Shown here one piece after another: positions 1 to 11,359 of a stretch of DNA of 64,000 bases. This stretch comes from Nymphaea colorata (taxonomy: Eukaryota > Streptophyta > Magnoliopsida > Nymphaeales > Nymphaeaceae): the NCBI RefSeq assembly GCF_008831285.2, contig NC_045144.1, forward strand, positions 16,824,590 through 16,888,589, given 5' to 3'. The notes under the pieces are model-generated. The model saw only the letters and a list, made by a program, of their open reading frames with translations, was not told where the DNA came from and did not search any database. A program made the translations under genes and the position numbers. Numbering within the stretch: the stretch's first letter is position 1; each line of letters opens with the position of its first letter.

Positions 1-403
1 TTGAATCAACACAAAGGAACATAGTAATCGAGTCATGGGCTCGTAGTTTGGTAAAAAAAGCAGGTGAACATATATGGTGAAGGACAAGGGATATATTTCA
101 TGATATATCTTAAACATGAAAATTTCATCATTTTTTTTTCCTTAAAAGTTTATTAAAACAGATCAAGTAGTTACATCTAAAGACATAAGAACTGGTGCTC
201 GCACCTTCACATACATCCAAAACTATCATCATTAGACCATGCGCTGTCGTATAGCCATGAGAGGCTAAGGTCCTTCCTCCCCTACTAAGATCTTGACAAT
301 GGCTGGTCCCATTGAGTGAGTTGCGTTTATTAGGGTAGTACAAACAATATATACACCCATAAAATGAAGTTGGGAGTTGGTGTATTTTAAAATTTTTTAA
401 AAA

Positions 404-515
<112 letters not shown>

Positions 516-1408
516 ATATATACTTTAAATTTTTTCACAAACTGTTTTATTCTTATAAAAAAAGATTTTCTTTTTACTAATCAAACGACATTTTGATCAT
601 TATCACTAGAGGGTAAGGCTGGACCGTCGGGTACTCAGTCGAGTACCCGACGGGTACCCAGTACTCGGCCCGAGTCGGGCCTGGCTCGAGCCAAAAAATG
701 AATCAAGCCGGCCTGGCTGAGCCCAATTCGACCCAATACCTGATAAGATTTTTTTTTAGTACATATTTTATTGATTTATATATATAATTATAATATTTAT
801 ATTATATATATGTTTTTAATTTAATTCGCCTCGCGCTTGGGTTTTAGATGTCATGCCAGGCCCGGGCTCGGTTTTCCCGTTTCAAGTGTCCTTATCGGGC
901 TGGGCTGGCCCATGCCCAAGCTTACTAAAACATCACTAGAATGTGCATATAATATAGCCAGCTTCGGAAGTTGTCAAGTTGATCCCCGAAAATAAAAGGA
1001 ATAAGTGGGTATGAGAAAATGACTTTAAAAAGTTGGAACCCGTTGAATTTGAAAAATGTCTAAAAAGGTAAATGTCAACAGAGGAAAATACTGAAATCTC
1101 CGTCCTTCGTTCTTCAAGATTTAAGCGTCGTGAATTCGGGCCGGTGATATTGAGTATTGCTGCCTTCTGACGGCATGTTCGTCCCTTTGGAACTTAATAT
1201 TCCTTACTTTTCTCGCCCGACTTCCGTGCCTGCTTCCTTCCTCACCGGCTGCGTCTGGAGAGATGCCTTCCTTTTGTGTTCGTTTTAATTGAGGCAATGT
1301 TTTAGAAGTGGGTTCTTGAGCCCAATCGGCAGGGTTGCCACTCAATTGGTTGTGAACCACTCAAAAAATATTTTTAATAAATGGTACCCCAAATAAATAA
1401 ATAAATAA

Positions 1409-1443
<35 letters not shown>

Positions 1444-1635
1444 TGAAACATAATAAAATATTGCAAGAGACTTTTGAAGATTATATGTGATGCCCTTGGA
1501 TCAGCGACCAATAATCAATTTGCCACCAATTACATTAGAATTGGCAGATTTTGATAACATCTGTTTGGGGGCTTCTCTATTTAAAGATTGTTATATTTGC
1601 CTTTGTGAGGAGCAAATTGCTATGTGTCACTCAAT

Positions 1636-1682
<47 letters not shown>

Positions 1683-1897
1683 GAAATAATTGAATTGTCA
1701 CTTTGATTTTTTAGAATCAATCCATCATGACAGATAATTAAGAGAAAAACAAAGGAAAAGTGATAGACAGTGTGGTTACCTAGTATTAGTTCATACATTT
1801 TTTCCCCTTATTTTTATCTCAACTATTTAAGATAAACAACTGCTCTTAGTTCAATAGTTGAGTGATTTTGGATAGTTAGAATCATTATTCTCTCTCA

Positions 1898-2005
<108 letters not shown>

Positions 2006-2472
2006 TCTCTACCATTTGAGTTACTCAACTATCTAATTAAAGTCGATTGATCCAACATGATAATTGATAGATAATTAAAAGAAAATAAAAAAAAAAGATC
2101 TAATATTAATTGGTACATCTTTTCTAGTTTTTTTCCCAAAATTGATAGAGTAGTATAAAAATAAATGAAAATTCAAGGGCATATTTACAATATCTTAATG
2201 CCCTTTTTTTTATTTGAGAACACAAAATGTTGGAAAAGCATAAGGAATATAAACTGACAAATTGAAAGAATCGACCATGAAGCGGAAGCCAATTATTTGC
2301 AGTGAAGCAGGGTTAAATGGAATGCTGAGCTTCCTACAGGTGAGAAACAATTTCTGTAAGCTTTCCCTTCGTTAGGAGAAGGGTCAAATTTCGAGCTTCT
2401 AGGAAAAACGTGATTCCTATACAGTGACCTAAGGTTAGGTGCCTTCTTTGTACTGTTTTGAAAATTTTCCTC

Positions 2473-2480
2473 TATAAATA
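2473..2480 (+). promoter_or_regulatory. TATA box of X8 copy 1
   Basis: TATAAATA lies 83 bp upstream of the ATG. It is followed by a CTCACTTGCAAGAGC block that recurs at the same place in X8 copies 2 and 3 (TATA at 15015 and 24236) and probably marks the transcript start region. Conservation in three paralogues supports a real core promoter. Confidence 0.75.
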
Positions 2481-2555
2481 GAGACGCTGCCCACTCACTC
2501 TCACTTGCAAGAGCCACCACCTGAACATCAGTCTTTCTTCTTCTGCTCGAGTAAT

Positions 2556-3788
2556 ATGGCATCTAGAGTGACCATGACTCTCTTGGCCATTCTTCTTCTC
2601 ATCTTCTTCTCGACTTACGGTATTGCTCTCCTACTATTTATTCCTTCGTACCTTACATTATATATCGTTCCCTTTTTTGTCTCTCCTGGCCCAATTTTGG
2701 GTACTGCCTGTGGTTTTCTGCTAAGTTTGTCGATGTATCATGTAAATTGCGAATATCTTTTCACGTTAGTTTCAGTCTTCATGAATAATTTCTCATTTTG
2801 TTTTCATGATCGACAATTTTTCAGGCCCATTCGTGAAGGCGGTAAATGGGCAGGTACTGTTCTACATCCTGCGATGCTAATTTGGTTTCTACATGAAGTT
2901 CTTCCAGTAAACTACCCTTGCATTTTATCATAACCTGAACAATTACGGAGTTCGCCTTATAATTCACAAGGTGGCAGAAGTGCTGATGGAATATTGAACT
3001 TCCATTTGCCGTCTCTTCTTCTGCTGCAGAATTTGGTGCTGTGACCTCCTAATCCAGTATTCCATACTGTCTGCCTCCTTTTTCCTTTTTTCGCGGATCC
3101 CAATTTGAGTAGAATCAAGAATGAGTTCTGATCATTTGTCTTGCTTCTTCTAAGTCCCTTGTTTGATTCCTATTCATCTTGACTATTTTACACTTAAAAG
3201 GAGAACTGTAACATAGCTTGTTTCTACATGTACCAAAATCTTATCATCTGAAAAGACAAAGTTGCTGAAAAGCTGCTAATGTTGTATTTATTCATCGTTG
3301 TGAACAGAACAATACCTGGTGCATAGCAAGGCCCTCTACTGAAGAAACTGTGCTTCAAAACAACATTGATTTCGCGTGCTCCAATGGCGTCGACTGCAGC
3401 GTGCTGGCTCCAGGGCAGAGGTGCTCTCTCCCGAACACCAGACTCAACCATGCCTCCGTTGTCATGAACCTCTACTACAGTGCCAATGGCAGGCAACCCT
3501 ACACTTGTAGCTTTGGCAATTCTGGCCTCATCACCATTGTAGACCCAAGTAATATTTCTTGCTCCCCTTAGATATAGACACACACACACACACACAGAAC
3601 AAAGAAGCAGACCAACATTTAATGTCAGTCTCTTAGTTGACTACTTCTTTATGGAAAGTAAAGTTCTTATTCCGGAAGTTACAAAATTTTGTTCCTTTTT
3701 CACTCACACCCTTTCCCAAAAAGAGTTAACTAGCAGAAACTAATGCAGTTCCTGTTTTGCAGGCTATGGCAGCTGCGTCTTTCCGTAG
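2556..3788 (+). CDS. Small secreted X8-domain (CBM43) protein, X8 copy 1
   Basis: Four exons: 2556-2619, 2825-2853, 3308-3548 and 3763-3788, all GT-AG, giving 360 nt and 119 residues. Residues 1-31 form a hydrophobic signal peptide ending in VNGQ, spread over exon 1 and a 29-nt micro-exon. The X8 domain starts at NNTWC and has the six family cysteines (36, 55, 61, 70, 98, 116). The last lies in YGSCVFP, encoded by a 26-nt terminal exon. There is no GPI-anchor tail or glucanase domain, so it resembles the free Ole e 10-like class. X8/CBM43 domains bind beta-1,3-glucan such as callose in cell walls; the ligand here is inferred from the family. The start has an upstream TATA box, and the signal peptide and exon phases are the same in copies 2 and 3. 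Confidence 0.9.
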
Positions 3789-3845
3789 ACATGCTACAGC
3801 TGGAAAAAATACAAAGCGGAATCTTCCATGAATAATGTTTGATTG

Positions 3846-3870
3846 TGGTGCCGCAGCAGCCGCTGCTGCT
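3846..3870 (+). other. GC-rich stem-loop downstream of X8 copy 1
   Basis: GCAGCAG and CTGCTGC can pair around a 3-nt loop about 65 nt after the stop codon, probably in the 3' UTR. Related but progressively mismatched versions occur after copy 2 (near 16635), copy 3 (near 31368) and copy 4 (near 41395). A role in RNA processing or stability is possible but unproven. Confidence 0.4.
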
Positions 3871-5700
3871 ATGTGGTCATTTTTAGGATAGGTCGATGTG
3901 TGATAGCTTTGCCGTTCAATTTTCAATTCCCAGTGTAGCTTAGTGTTGTTGCTCAGACTTGCTTGTGCTTGGTCAAAGCAATACATGTTGCAGAAAATAA
4001 TTTTTTGATTTCAACTGCTAGCTGCAGTCAGCAGATGTCTGAAAACCTCTCTCTCTCTCTCTCTCTCTCTCTTGGCTTTAAGTTGTTTAGCTAGCAAAGT
4101 TTCAGGATACATTTCCTTTATGAAGGATGTGGCAATTCAAGCTCAAAATTACTTATACGAGCAACTGTTCAAGAAACTATACACCATAAAGAAAAAAAAT
4201 TATATAGACAATTATAAAGAGTTTTTTCATTCCTGAAGAATATGCAAATCTGGAGGATGACTTCTCCGTTCTAAACATCAACGCTGATTTTGTCCAATGC
4301 TTTTGACCACACCATCCACATTTTGTGCATGATCTTCTTTTAACAGAGGCTTGTGATACCGTTAGTTGCCAAGATACTTAAGAACAAACATATTTTAAGA
4401 ATAATTTGGCCCCTTCAACTCGAAACTTACATAATTGAGCACCCGAACTTAAAACTTAAAACTCTGCCACTGCTAGCAGCAGAGTCAACGTTATTGGGCC
4501 GGGAACAGAAAACAATATTATGACTGCCAATAATGAAACCTGATATTCGACTGACTTTTTCATGGAGAAAAGGGCGGGCATAGTCATCACTTTAGGTTCC
4601 ATTCTCTGGCACTGCATTTCACCATTAAAACCTCACATGCCACTTACTACTCTCCGTCACTCCGTGTCGGACCAAAAAAGTTATCATCCAGTAAGGAATT
4701 TAAAGAGGCATAGTCCTGGATAATATGATGGAATCCTGGATTTCCAAGACGCTGTCCTGTAAATCTGTCGCATTGCAACTTTTCTCTTACTTTCATATTA
4801 ATTTTACTCACTTCATGAATATGAATCTAGCATTTCATCAACTTTGAAATGATTGGTACAGTAGTAAACCTTAAGAAATGATCCCATGTATCAAAATGTG
4901 CAGAATATGCCAAATCGCAACTCTTCTAAAAATCCGAAGTTTGCCGTCCAACTGCCTCTTCTTTCACACAGCCTGCCAAACTTGAGCTTCCAATGATATA
5001 TATAATATGTGTGTGTGTGTATGTATGTAGATGCAGTTCGCAATTAAAATAAGTTGGGTCCTATACAGTCTGTTTGCTTGAGATTCAATCACCTATAAAT
5101 TTCCTCACAGAAGTGGATGAATTGGAAAGTCAAAGATCTAAAAACCTTCATATATCACCTCCTCTTTCTCTTTGAATTAGGAAACTGAGGTACTCTCAGG
5201 TACTCTCTGCTTATAATACTCTACTTTTTGGTCATATGCTTTATAGGTTCAAGTCGATCAGGTGATCGGACTCACCTACTTTAGAGCACCACACGTGAAT
5301 AACCATATCTAACCCTGCTTGAGTTGAGGTCCTCTCCATATCTAATCCTTGTTGAAATGGTTCTAGTCTGGGACTAGACAGAGGTCCCGTTCAACCAATA
5401 AAGATAGAAGAAGGTCGTATTTTCAATTATGACAAGCTCCATGTAAGCGGAAGAGGCTAGAGGTGCAATTAATAAGAAGTGAATGGCCCCTGACAGAAAG
5501 CATGGCTAACCTTGAAGACTGCAGATTATTAGCCTCTTCAGTTGACAGCTCAAAATTTTGAATAACTAGAAGGCATAAAACATAATTTTATAGAAAGATT
5601 AAATAATTAATACCCAACCTAATCAGCCAAAAAAAAAGAGAGTCACGTAGTAGATAAGATGTATAAATAGGCCATGCTTCCATCACTTCAAAAAAATAAT
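3850..5700. other. Intergenic DNA between X8 copy 1 and the GDSL gene
   Basis: No gene is visible. The first 450 bp, up to about 4270, are homologous to the 3' flanks of the other X8 copies (for example 16850-16960 and 31680-31770), so the duplicated X8 unit extends this far. A (CT)n tract lies at 4050-4072 and a short (TG)n tract near 5010. The rest is AT-rich and featureless to me. Confidence 0.6.
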
Positions 5701-5764
5701 CGTGCAACTAAATTTAAATAACAGGACTCATACAATCGAAATCTGTTTTACAGTATCTCTCCCT

Positions 5765-5776
5765 CTATATATTTAG
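5765..5776 (+). promoter_or_regulatory. Candidate TATA region of the GDSL gene
   Basis: A CTATATATTTAG-like TATA motif lies about 215 bp upstream of the ATG and is followed by CT-rich leader sequence with several TCTCTC runs. It is chosen only by position and composition; other AT-rich motifs nearby could serve. Confidence 0.35.
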
Positions 5777-5981
5777 CTCTCAAGGACCTGTTACGTTCAT
5801 TTGGTATCTCACTCCGTCTCTCTGTCTCTATCTCTCTCTCTTACAGCCACCTGCAACTACATTGCCATGTCTAAAATCCTAATTACTTTTATAGCATCGT
5901 TCCCCATTTTTATTAATTAGCTGCCCAGCCTTCAAGTTCCTAAGTTCACTTGGAATCTCTCTCTCTCTATACCATCTTACT

Positions 5982-8900
5982 ATGCGTTTTCAACATTTTT
6001 CTGTATCAAGAAAGATGAGGCATGCTCTTCTGTCCACTCTTGTTGTCTCTTTTCTCCTGGTTCCCACTTCTTCTAAGTCTGCTTGTTACACCTCAATCTT
6101 TAGCTTTGGGGACTCTCTTGCTGACACTGGCAACCTGGTGCAATCACTAGTTGGCAGGTATGTGCCTATGGCGAACCTCCCTTATGGAGAAACTTTCTTT
6201 GGGCACCCCACCGGCAGATGTTCGAATGGAAGGTTAATCATCGATTTCTTAGGTTTGATGAATACTGCTTTCTCAATTCCATTCTTTCCTTATGATGGTA
6301 ATGATTTTGTTCAGTTGTTTCCAATTTCTTTGTCAGGTTTAACAATTAAATGGTAATAAACTGCTTCTATGTGTGGAATTTCCATGTCCAGTCGCTTCAA
6401 CCAAACATAGAATTCCTAACTGCGTCTGAATTTCAGAAATGAACTTAATTCTGTTTCAAATGTTCTGGATTTTAGGTTCAAATGCATCTTAGTATATGAA
6501 GCAACACTCTGGGGCTGAACAGTTCTCTCTTTCCCCTTTATGGCGGAACAAATTAAGTCTCTGTCTGTCTCTCCTCATTTGAATGAAAGAAAGTGAACAA
6601 TATTCTACCATCAAAACCCTGTTTATGATCATCTTCTATAACGCTTAGACCAAAGCCTTAAATAAAAATCTATTTGGTTGAGGCTATTGGCTTAGCATTA
6701 GTGCTACTATTGATCAACAAATTCACCACTCTACTAAATCCAGACTTGTTTTGCAGCCCAGGCATACAGGCTTCCACTGCTTCCTCCATACCTGGCTGAT
6801 CCTTATGAGGGTAGAGAATACACCAAAGGAGTGAATTTTGCAGTTGCAGGAGCTACAGCTCTTGACGTTTCAGATCTTCTGAGCAAGAACATCAGACCCT
6901 TGACTAACCACTCACTAAGTGTCCAACTTGGATGGTTTGACAGGCTTTTGCCTTCATTATGCTCTACAAAAGCAGGTAAGGACAAGTAAAATGTCAATAA
7001 TTGTATTTGTATAACCATGGATTCAGCAAGGTAATTTCTTGGGCATGCCAAACCTGTTTCTCTGCATTGTTCCATTAATGAAACATTTTATCTGGTAATC
7101 ATCTTTCCTTTTCTAGGATGCTTCTCAAATAGCTCTCTTGCTTTACCATTTTCCATGTCGGTGCTTCCCTTTATTTATTCTTGAAACATGAGCAAACGTA
7201 ATCAATCGAGTTCCTATAGAAAAAGATTGCTTTGCTTTCCTTTGAAGGATGGGTTTTTATAAAATTAAAAGGAGCATGGATTGTTTTAGAAAATAGAAGA
7301 AAACAAGGTTTTAAGATGACTAACTAGTTTACTAATTGTATGTAAGATGACTTGGATAGAAGAATTTGAGATCAATGCGAGAGAGAGAGAGAGACAGGCA
7401 GAGAGAGGTCATCATGAACCCATGTTTTAAACACTAATTTTAGTTAATTGGTGACCAACGCGCATAATTTGGGTAGTATCTCATGGGTGGATTTGCTCTC
7501 AAGTCGAAAGGACAGAAACCTATATCGATATGAAAAATGGCGAAACAGAGAAATTATTTCTTTCATTTAATGAAGTACGGCTCTTATTCGTGGTTATTGA
7601 TGGCTTCAATGCCTCTGTGACTAACATCTGTTATTCATTCTGGTGCATTGATGGCAAAAGAATGCCATGAGTACCTCAGATCGTCGTTATTTCTAGTTGG
7701 GGAGATTGGAGGGAACGATTACAACTATGCCTTCTTTCAAGGCATGAGCATCGAAAAGGTCAAGCCTTATGTCCATGATGTGGTAACAGCCATTGCAAAT
7801 GGAGTGAATGTAAGTTGATCTGTTTCACCTTCTTATTTTCCTCTCCATCTAGAAAAAGCTTGAACATAAATTAAGTTAGATCATCTTCTATTGCGCAATC
7901 TTTGCCAACAGAAAACCAATTACCACCCACAAAAGCACACATAGATTAGCATTAATTCACCAAAAGAACAGAAGCTTTTGAGTCATTTTTGCTCGAGTTA
8001 AACAGGTTTCTATAATTGTGACTGCTCAAGTTAAGACTAGACTGCTGTCTATCTAAGAAAAGTTGTCAACTTCAAATTGGTTTTACTTTGCTTCAAGCCT
8101 TTTACTTTTTACGTGGCTAGGGGAGCAGCACCTAACGAATCAAGTGAACTGCATGCAGACACTGATAAAACATGGAGCAATGCAACTAATGGTTCCCGGA
8201 AACCTCCCTATCGGCTGCATATCGCTCTACCTAACGATCTTTTCGTCCCGGAATTTGTCAGACTATGACCCCAAGATTGGTTGCCTGAAGCACTACAATG
8301 AGTTTGCCGTGTACCACAATTCATATCTTCTGGGCACGCTCAAAAGGCTAAGAGAGCAGCACCCACATGCAAGAATCATTTATGCTGACTACTACACTGC
8401 TGCTATGTCCTTCTTCAAGAACCCCAAAAAATATGGTATGACACTGAATTGAATCAAATTTATTGTTCTTCTGCAGCCATTTCTAAATTTCATTATGAAA
8501 GAGCAGATAGTACCAGCAGCACATTAATGATTCCAAAACATTGGTACATGGGAATAATTCCTGCACTGATATTGCAAAGACAAACACTGCCTTAAGTAGC
8601 CAGGTGCAAAACTGGTTTTCATTTTAAAGGGCATGCAATTTTCGTTTAGGAACCATCCTTTTACCAAAATCTCAAACGACATGCCTCATCTTTTTTTTCT
8701 TCTCTCGCATGTGAGATGTCTGCTTTGCTGAGAACTACCAAAAAAAAGCCTCTCAAAGCTAAATCATGCCATGCTGGAAGTAATGAATCGACGTTGCTAT
8801 TTTAAATCAAAGAAATACTTTTTTCCCTTCACATTTACAACCGCGTATAGTGCAACCCAAAGGCACCTTCTGTGTGCTTGTCTCTATTAAATATATATTT

Positions 8901-9639
8901 ACCTCAAATTGCCCATGGAATTGGTTAACCATTGTTGTCGAAGACTACAAGACCAACAATTTCTAACTTAAAGTCAAGCTAGAGATCAATCATCAAAGAT
9001 TAGCTAACAACCATTTTCACCTTCTTATGTCATTCAACATAGAGAGTCTTTCAATTTGTTCAGTTGTAAATATGCTCATATAAGTACAGTAACAACTTAG
9101 CAAGACCTGAAATAAGATCCAAGTTATTGAGCAACACACAGGTGATGGCCAGATCTCATCAAGTGAGAGAAGACCCTCAACAGAAGGGATTCTTGTGAAT
9201 TTGTACTATGCATATTAACACAAAATATGAAGAACAAGGGCTTATTGACTTGAAATACAAGATCTTCCTAGCAATTTACTTTCATAAAAACTTATAGCAT
9301 CCATAATTCGAATACTCCATTGTTAGAGCACTAACTAGTTTGAATACTAGTACTAATCACGCATGTTGCTTCATGATCAAGTTTTCCTTTTCTAATATTG
9401 CTTTCTTTTCAGGATTTGAAAGTGCTCTGAGAGCCTGTTGTGGTGATGGTGAGCCATACAACTTCAATTCCAAGGTTCTTTGCGGACAAAAGGGAATTAA
9501 AGCATGTGATGACCCTTCTAGATATGTGAATTGGGATGGAATTCATCTTACTGATAAGGCATACAACTTGATGGCCAATGGGTTACTCTCTGGCCGATTT
9601 GCTCACCCTGTTCCGTTGACTCCCCAATCTTGCAACTAA
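5982..9639 (+). CDS. GDSL esterase/lipase, secreted, five exons
   Basis: Exons 5982-6252, 6757-6975, 7661-7809, 8159-8435 and 9413-9639 join in frame across GT-AG introns to 1143 nt, or 380 residues, the usual length for plant GDSL lipases. A hydrophobic signal region follows the start; Met12 is an alternative initiator. Block I is [12 protein letters not shown] with nucleophile Ser45, block III is GEIGGNDYN (residues 177-185), and block V is WDGIHLT with Asp347 and His350, so the catalytic residues are present. VPGNLPIGC in exon 4 is also typical. Members hydrolyse acyl esters and lipids in the apoplast; the substrate cannot be told. It lies between two X8 genes but shares no repeat unit with them. 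A fragment of exon 4 is open in other frames, but this frame alone keeps the family motifs. Confidence 0.92.
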
Positions 9640-11260
9640 ATACCCAATTTATCTTCATGTTTCGTTTCACAGATGGGATTAGTACAAACCTGTGTATTAA
9701 ACTCTAGCTTCAATGTTCTAATTTGTTTTCAATTGGTCCAATCAATTGGCTCATATACATAATTTTCATGCTTAATTAGGCAAGGATCAAACTATGAATT
9801 AGTTTTTTCTAATCCAGATCATGTTTATCTAGTTATAAAGTTTTGGAATTGTCACCACACAAGCACTATAAAATCCTTTGGTTTGTATGCGCCCAGTATC
9901 CGAAGGTCCAAACTCAAGATGAAGCGCATTCATGCTGTATGTGAATTAATTGCACCAATGTCCACTATGCTCCTACTATATAGACGAATGCATGAATTGC
10001 AATTCAAGCTATTGTACACTGCAACTTCAGCATCCAAATATCCGGAGTCATGTGTCTCTATATATATTAAATGGATGGTTAAGTCAATATATTATCCGTA
10101 CAACATTATTAGATGGCTGATCATCATGATGATAAATATATGGTGAGAATAGGAACTTGAACATAGCTTTCCTAATAAAAATGTAAAGTTTTTTGGTAAT
10201 GTGAATGTGTTCATGCATTATGGCTATCATGTGGTAATGTGTTAAGAATATGAAACTGGCCTTTCTTAATAAAATATGTATACGTTATTAGCAGTAGAAT
10301 AGTTACGAAATTTATGAGTCGGTGCAAGAATTATCAATTTTAGTGAAGATGTGTTTATATATATATATATATACACACACAAAAAGAGAGAGAGAAGGGA
10401 GAGAGAGAGCAAGTATTGATTTGTATTAGGTTACTTATGTAAATCACGTACGTCTGGCAATTTATTGCAAAAGACATACTAACATGCAATAAATAATAGG
10501 CATACGAGGAGGAGTTAACATTGGCTCGTGCATGCGCTACACGGGTACCTACTAGCTAATTTTGAGGTCATATTAATTTATCCATTACTTTACTTATCCA
10601 CATAATTTACTATCTCCATGCGATCTCCATTAACCAAAATTTGAAATTAATAATGATTTTTTCTATTGTAGATAGCATTTATAAGCCATGAAACTAGGTT
10701 AAGTTGGTCAAATTTCAAAAAATATAATATAATGTAATGTTCGTAATAATATTGCATCCCTGTGCTACTTCCAGAAACTTTTGGAAAAAAATCCACGTCA
10801 AGTAAATTACCTTGATACAATGGGAGTTTATTATGTACAATGGGACTTTGCAAGTAAAACAATGACTCCGATTGAGAAGTACATCAATTTTCATGAAATT
10901 TTGTTGTCCTTAAGGGCCAGTTTGGCAATCAAAACAATATGTAACTGTTTCATGCATATGATCCAAATATTAAGGCAAATCATGGAAAACCTTCAAAAGA
11001 ATTCTACAAATCTGCTTATACTTTTAGGTAGATCATGAAACAGTTGCATGCATTTAACCCAAAAATTGATTAGATTCATTGGGAGTTTAAATAATGTTCC
11101 ATTAATTTTGTTCACTTTTTGGGGCAGTAATTGATATTGTCCCCAAATAGCCCCCTAAGAAGTAGATTCATGGACACCTAATTCTATTGTTCTATAAATC
11201 TATCCAAAACTTCGAGTTAGATTTACGGAATATTCACATAGTGTTCCAACTGCCAAATGA
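9640..11260. other. Intergenic DNA downstream of the GDSL gene
   Basis: The first few hundred bases should hold the GDSL 3' UTR. I recognise no further gene. An (AT)n-(AC)n-(AG)n patch lies at 10355-10410. Positions 10911-11160 begin with GGGCCAGTTTGGCAAT and end near an inverted GGGGACAATATC-type word, suggesting an old MITE with imperfect ends. Confidence 0.5.
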
Positions 11261-11266
11261 TCCATA

Positions 11267-11353
11267 AGGGGCTGTTTGGCAATGAATATGTTTGAATTTT
11301 TGGGGCATATTCATAAAACAGTTATAAAGAATTCTCATTACCAAAGAGCCCCT
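11267..11353. mobile_element. Short MITE-like element with 18-bp inverted ends
   Basis: The left end AGGGGCTGTTTGGCAATG and the inverse of the right end AGGGGCTCTTTGGTAATG differ at two of 18 positions, over a total of 87 bp. The termini look hAT-like. I see no clean target-site duplication, so this could also be the core of a larger degraded element. Confidence 0.5.
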
Positions 11354-11359
11354 GAATCT

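Noticed and set aside
8077-8268. Alternative open frame over GDSL exon 4
   Set aside because: The other frame holds VPGNLPIGC and joins in phase to exons 3 and 5.
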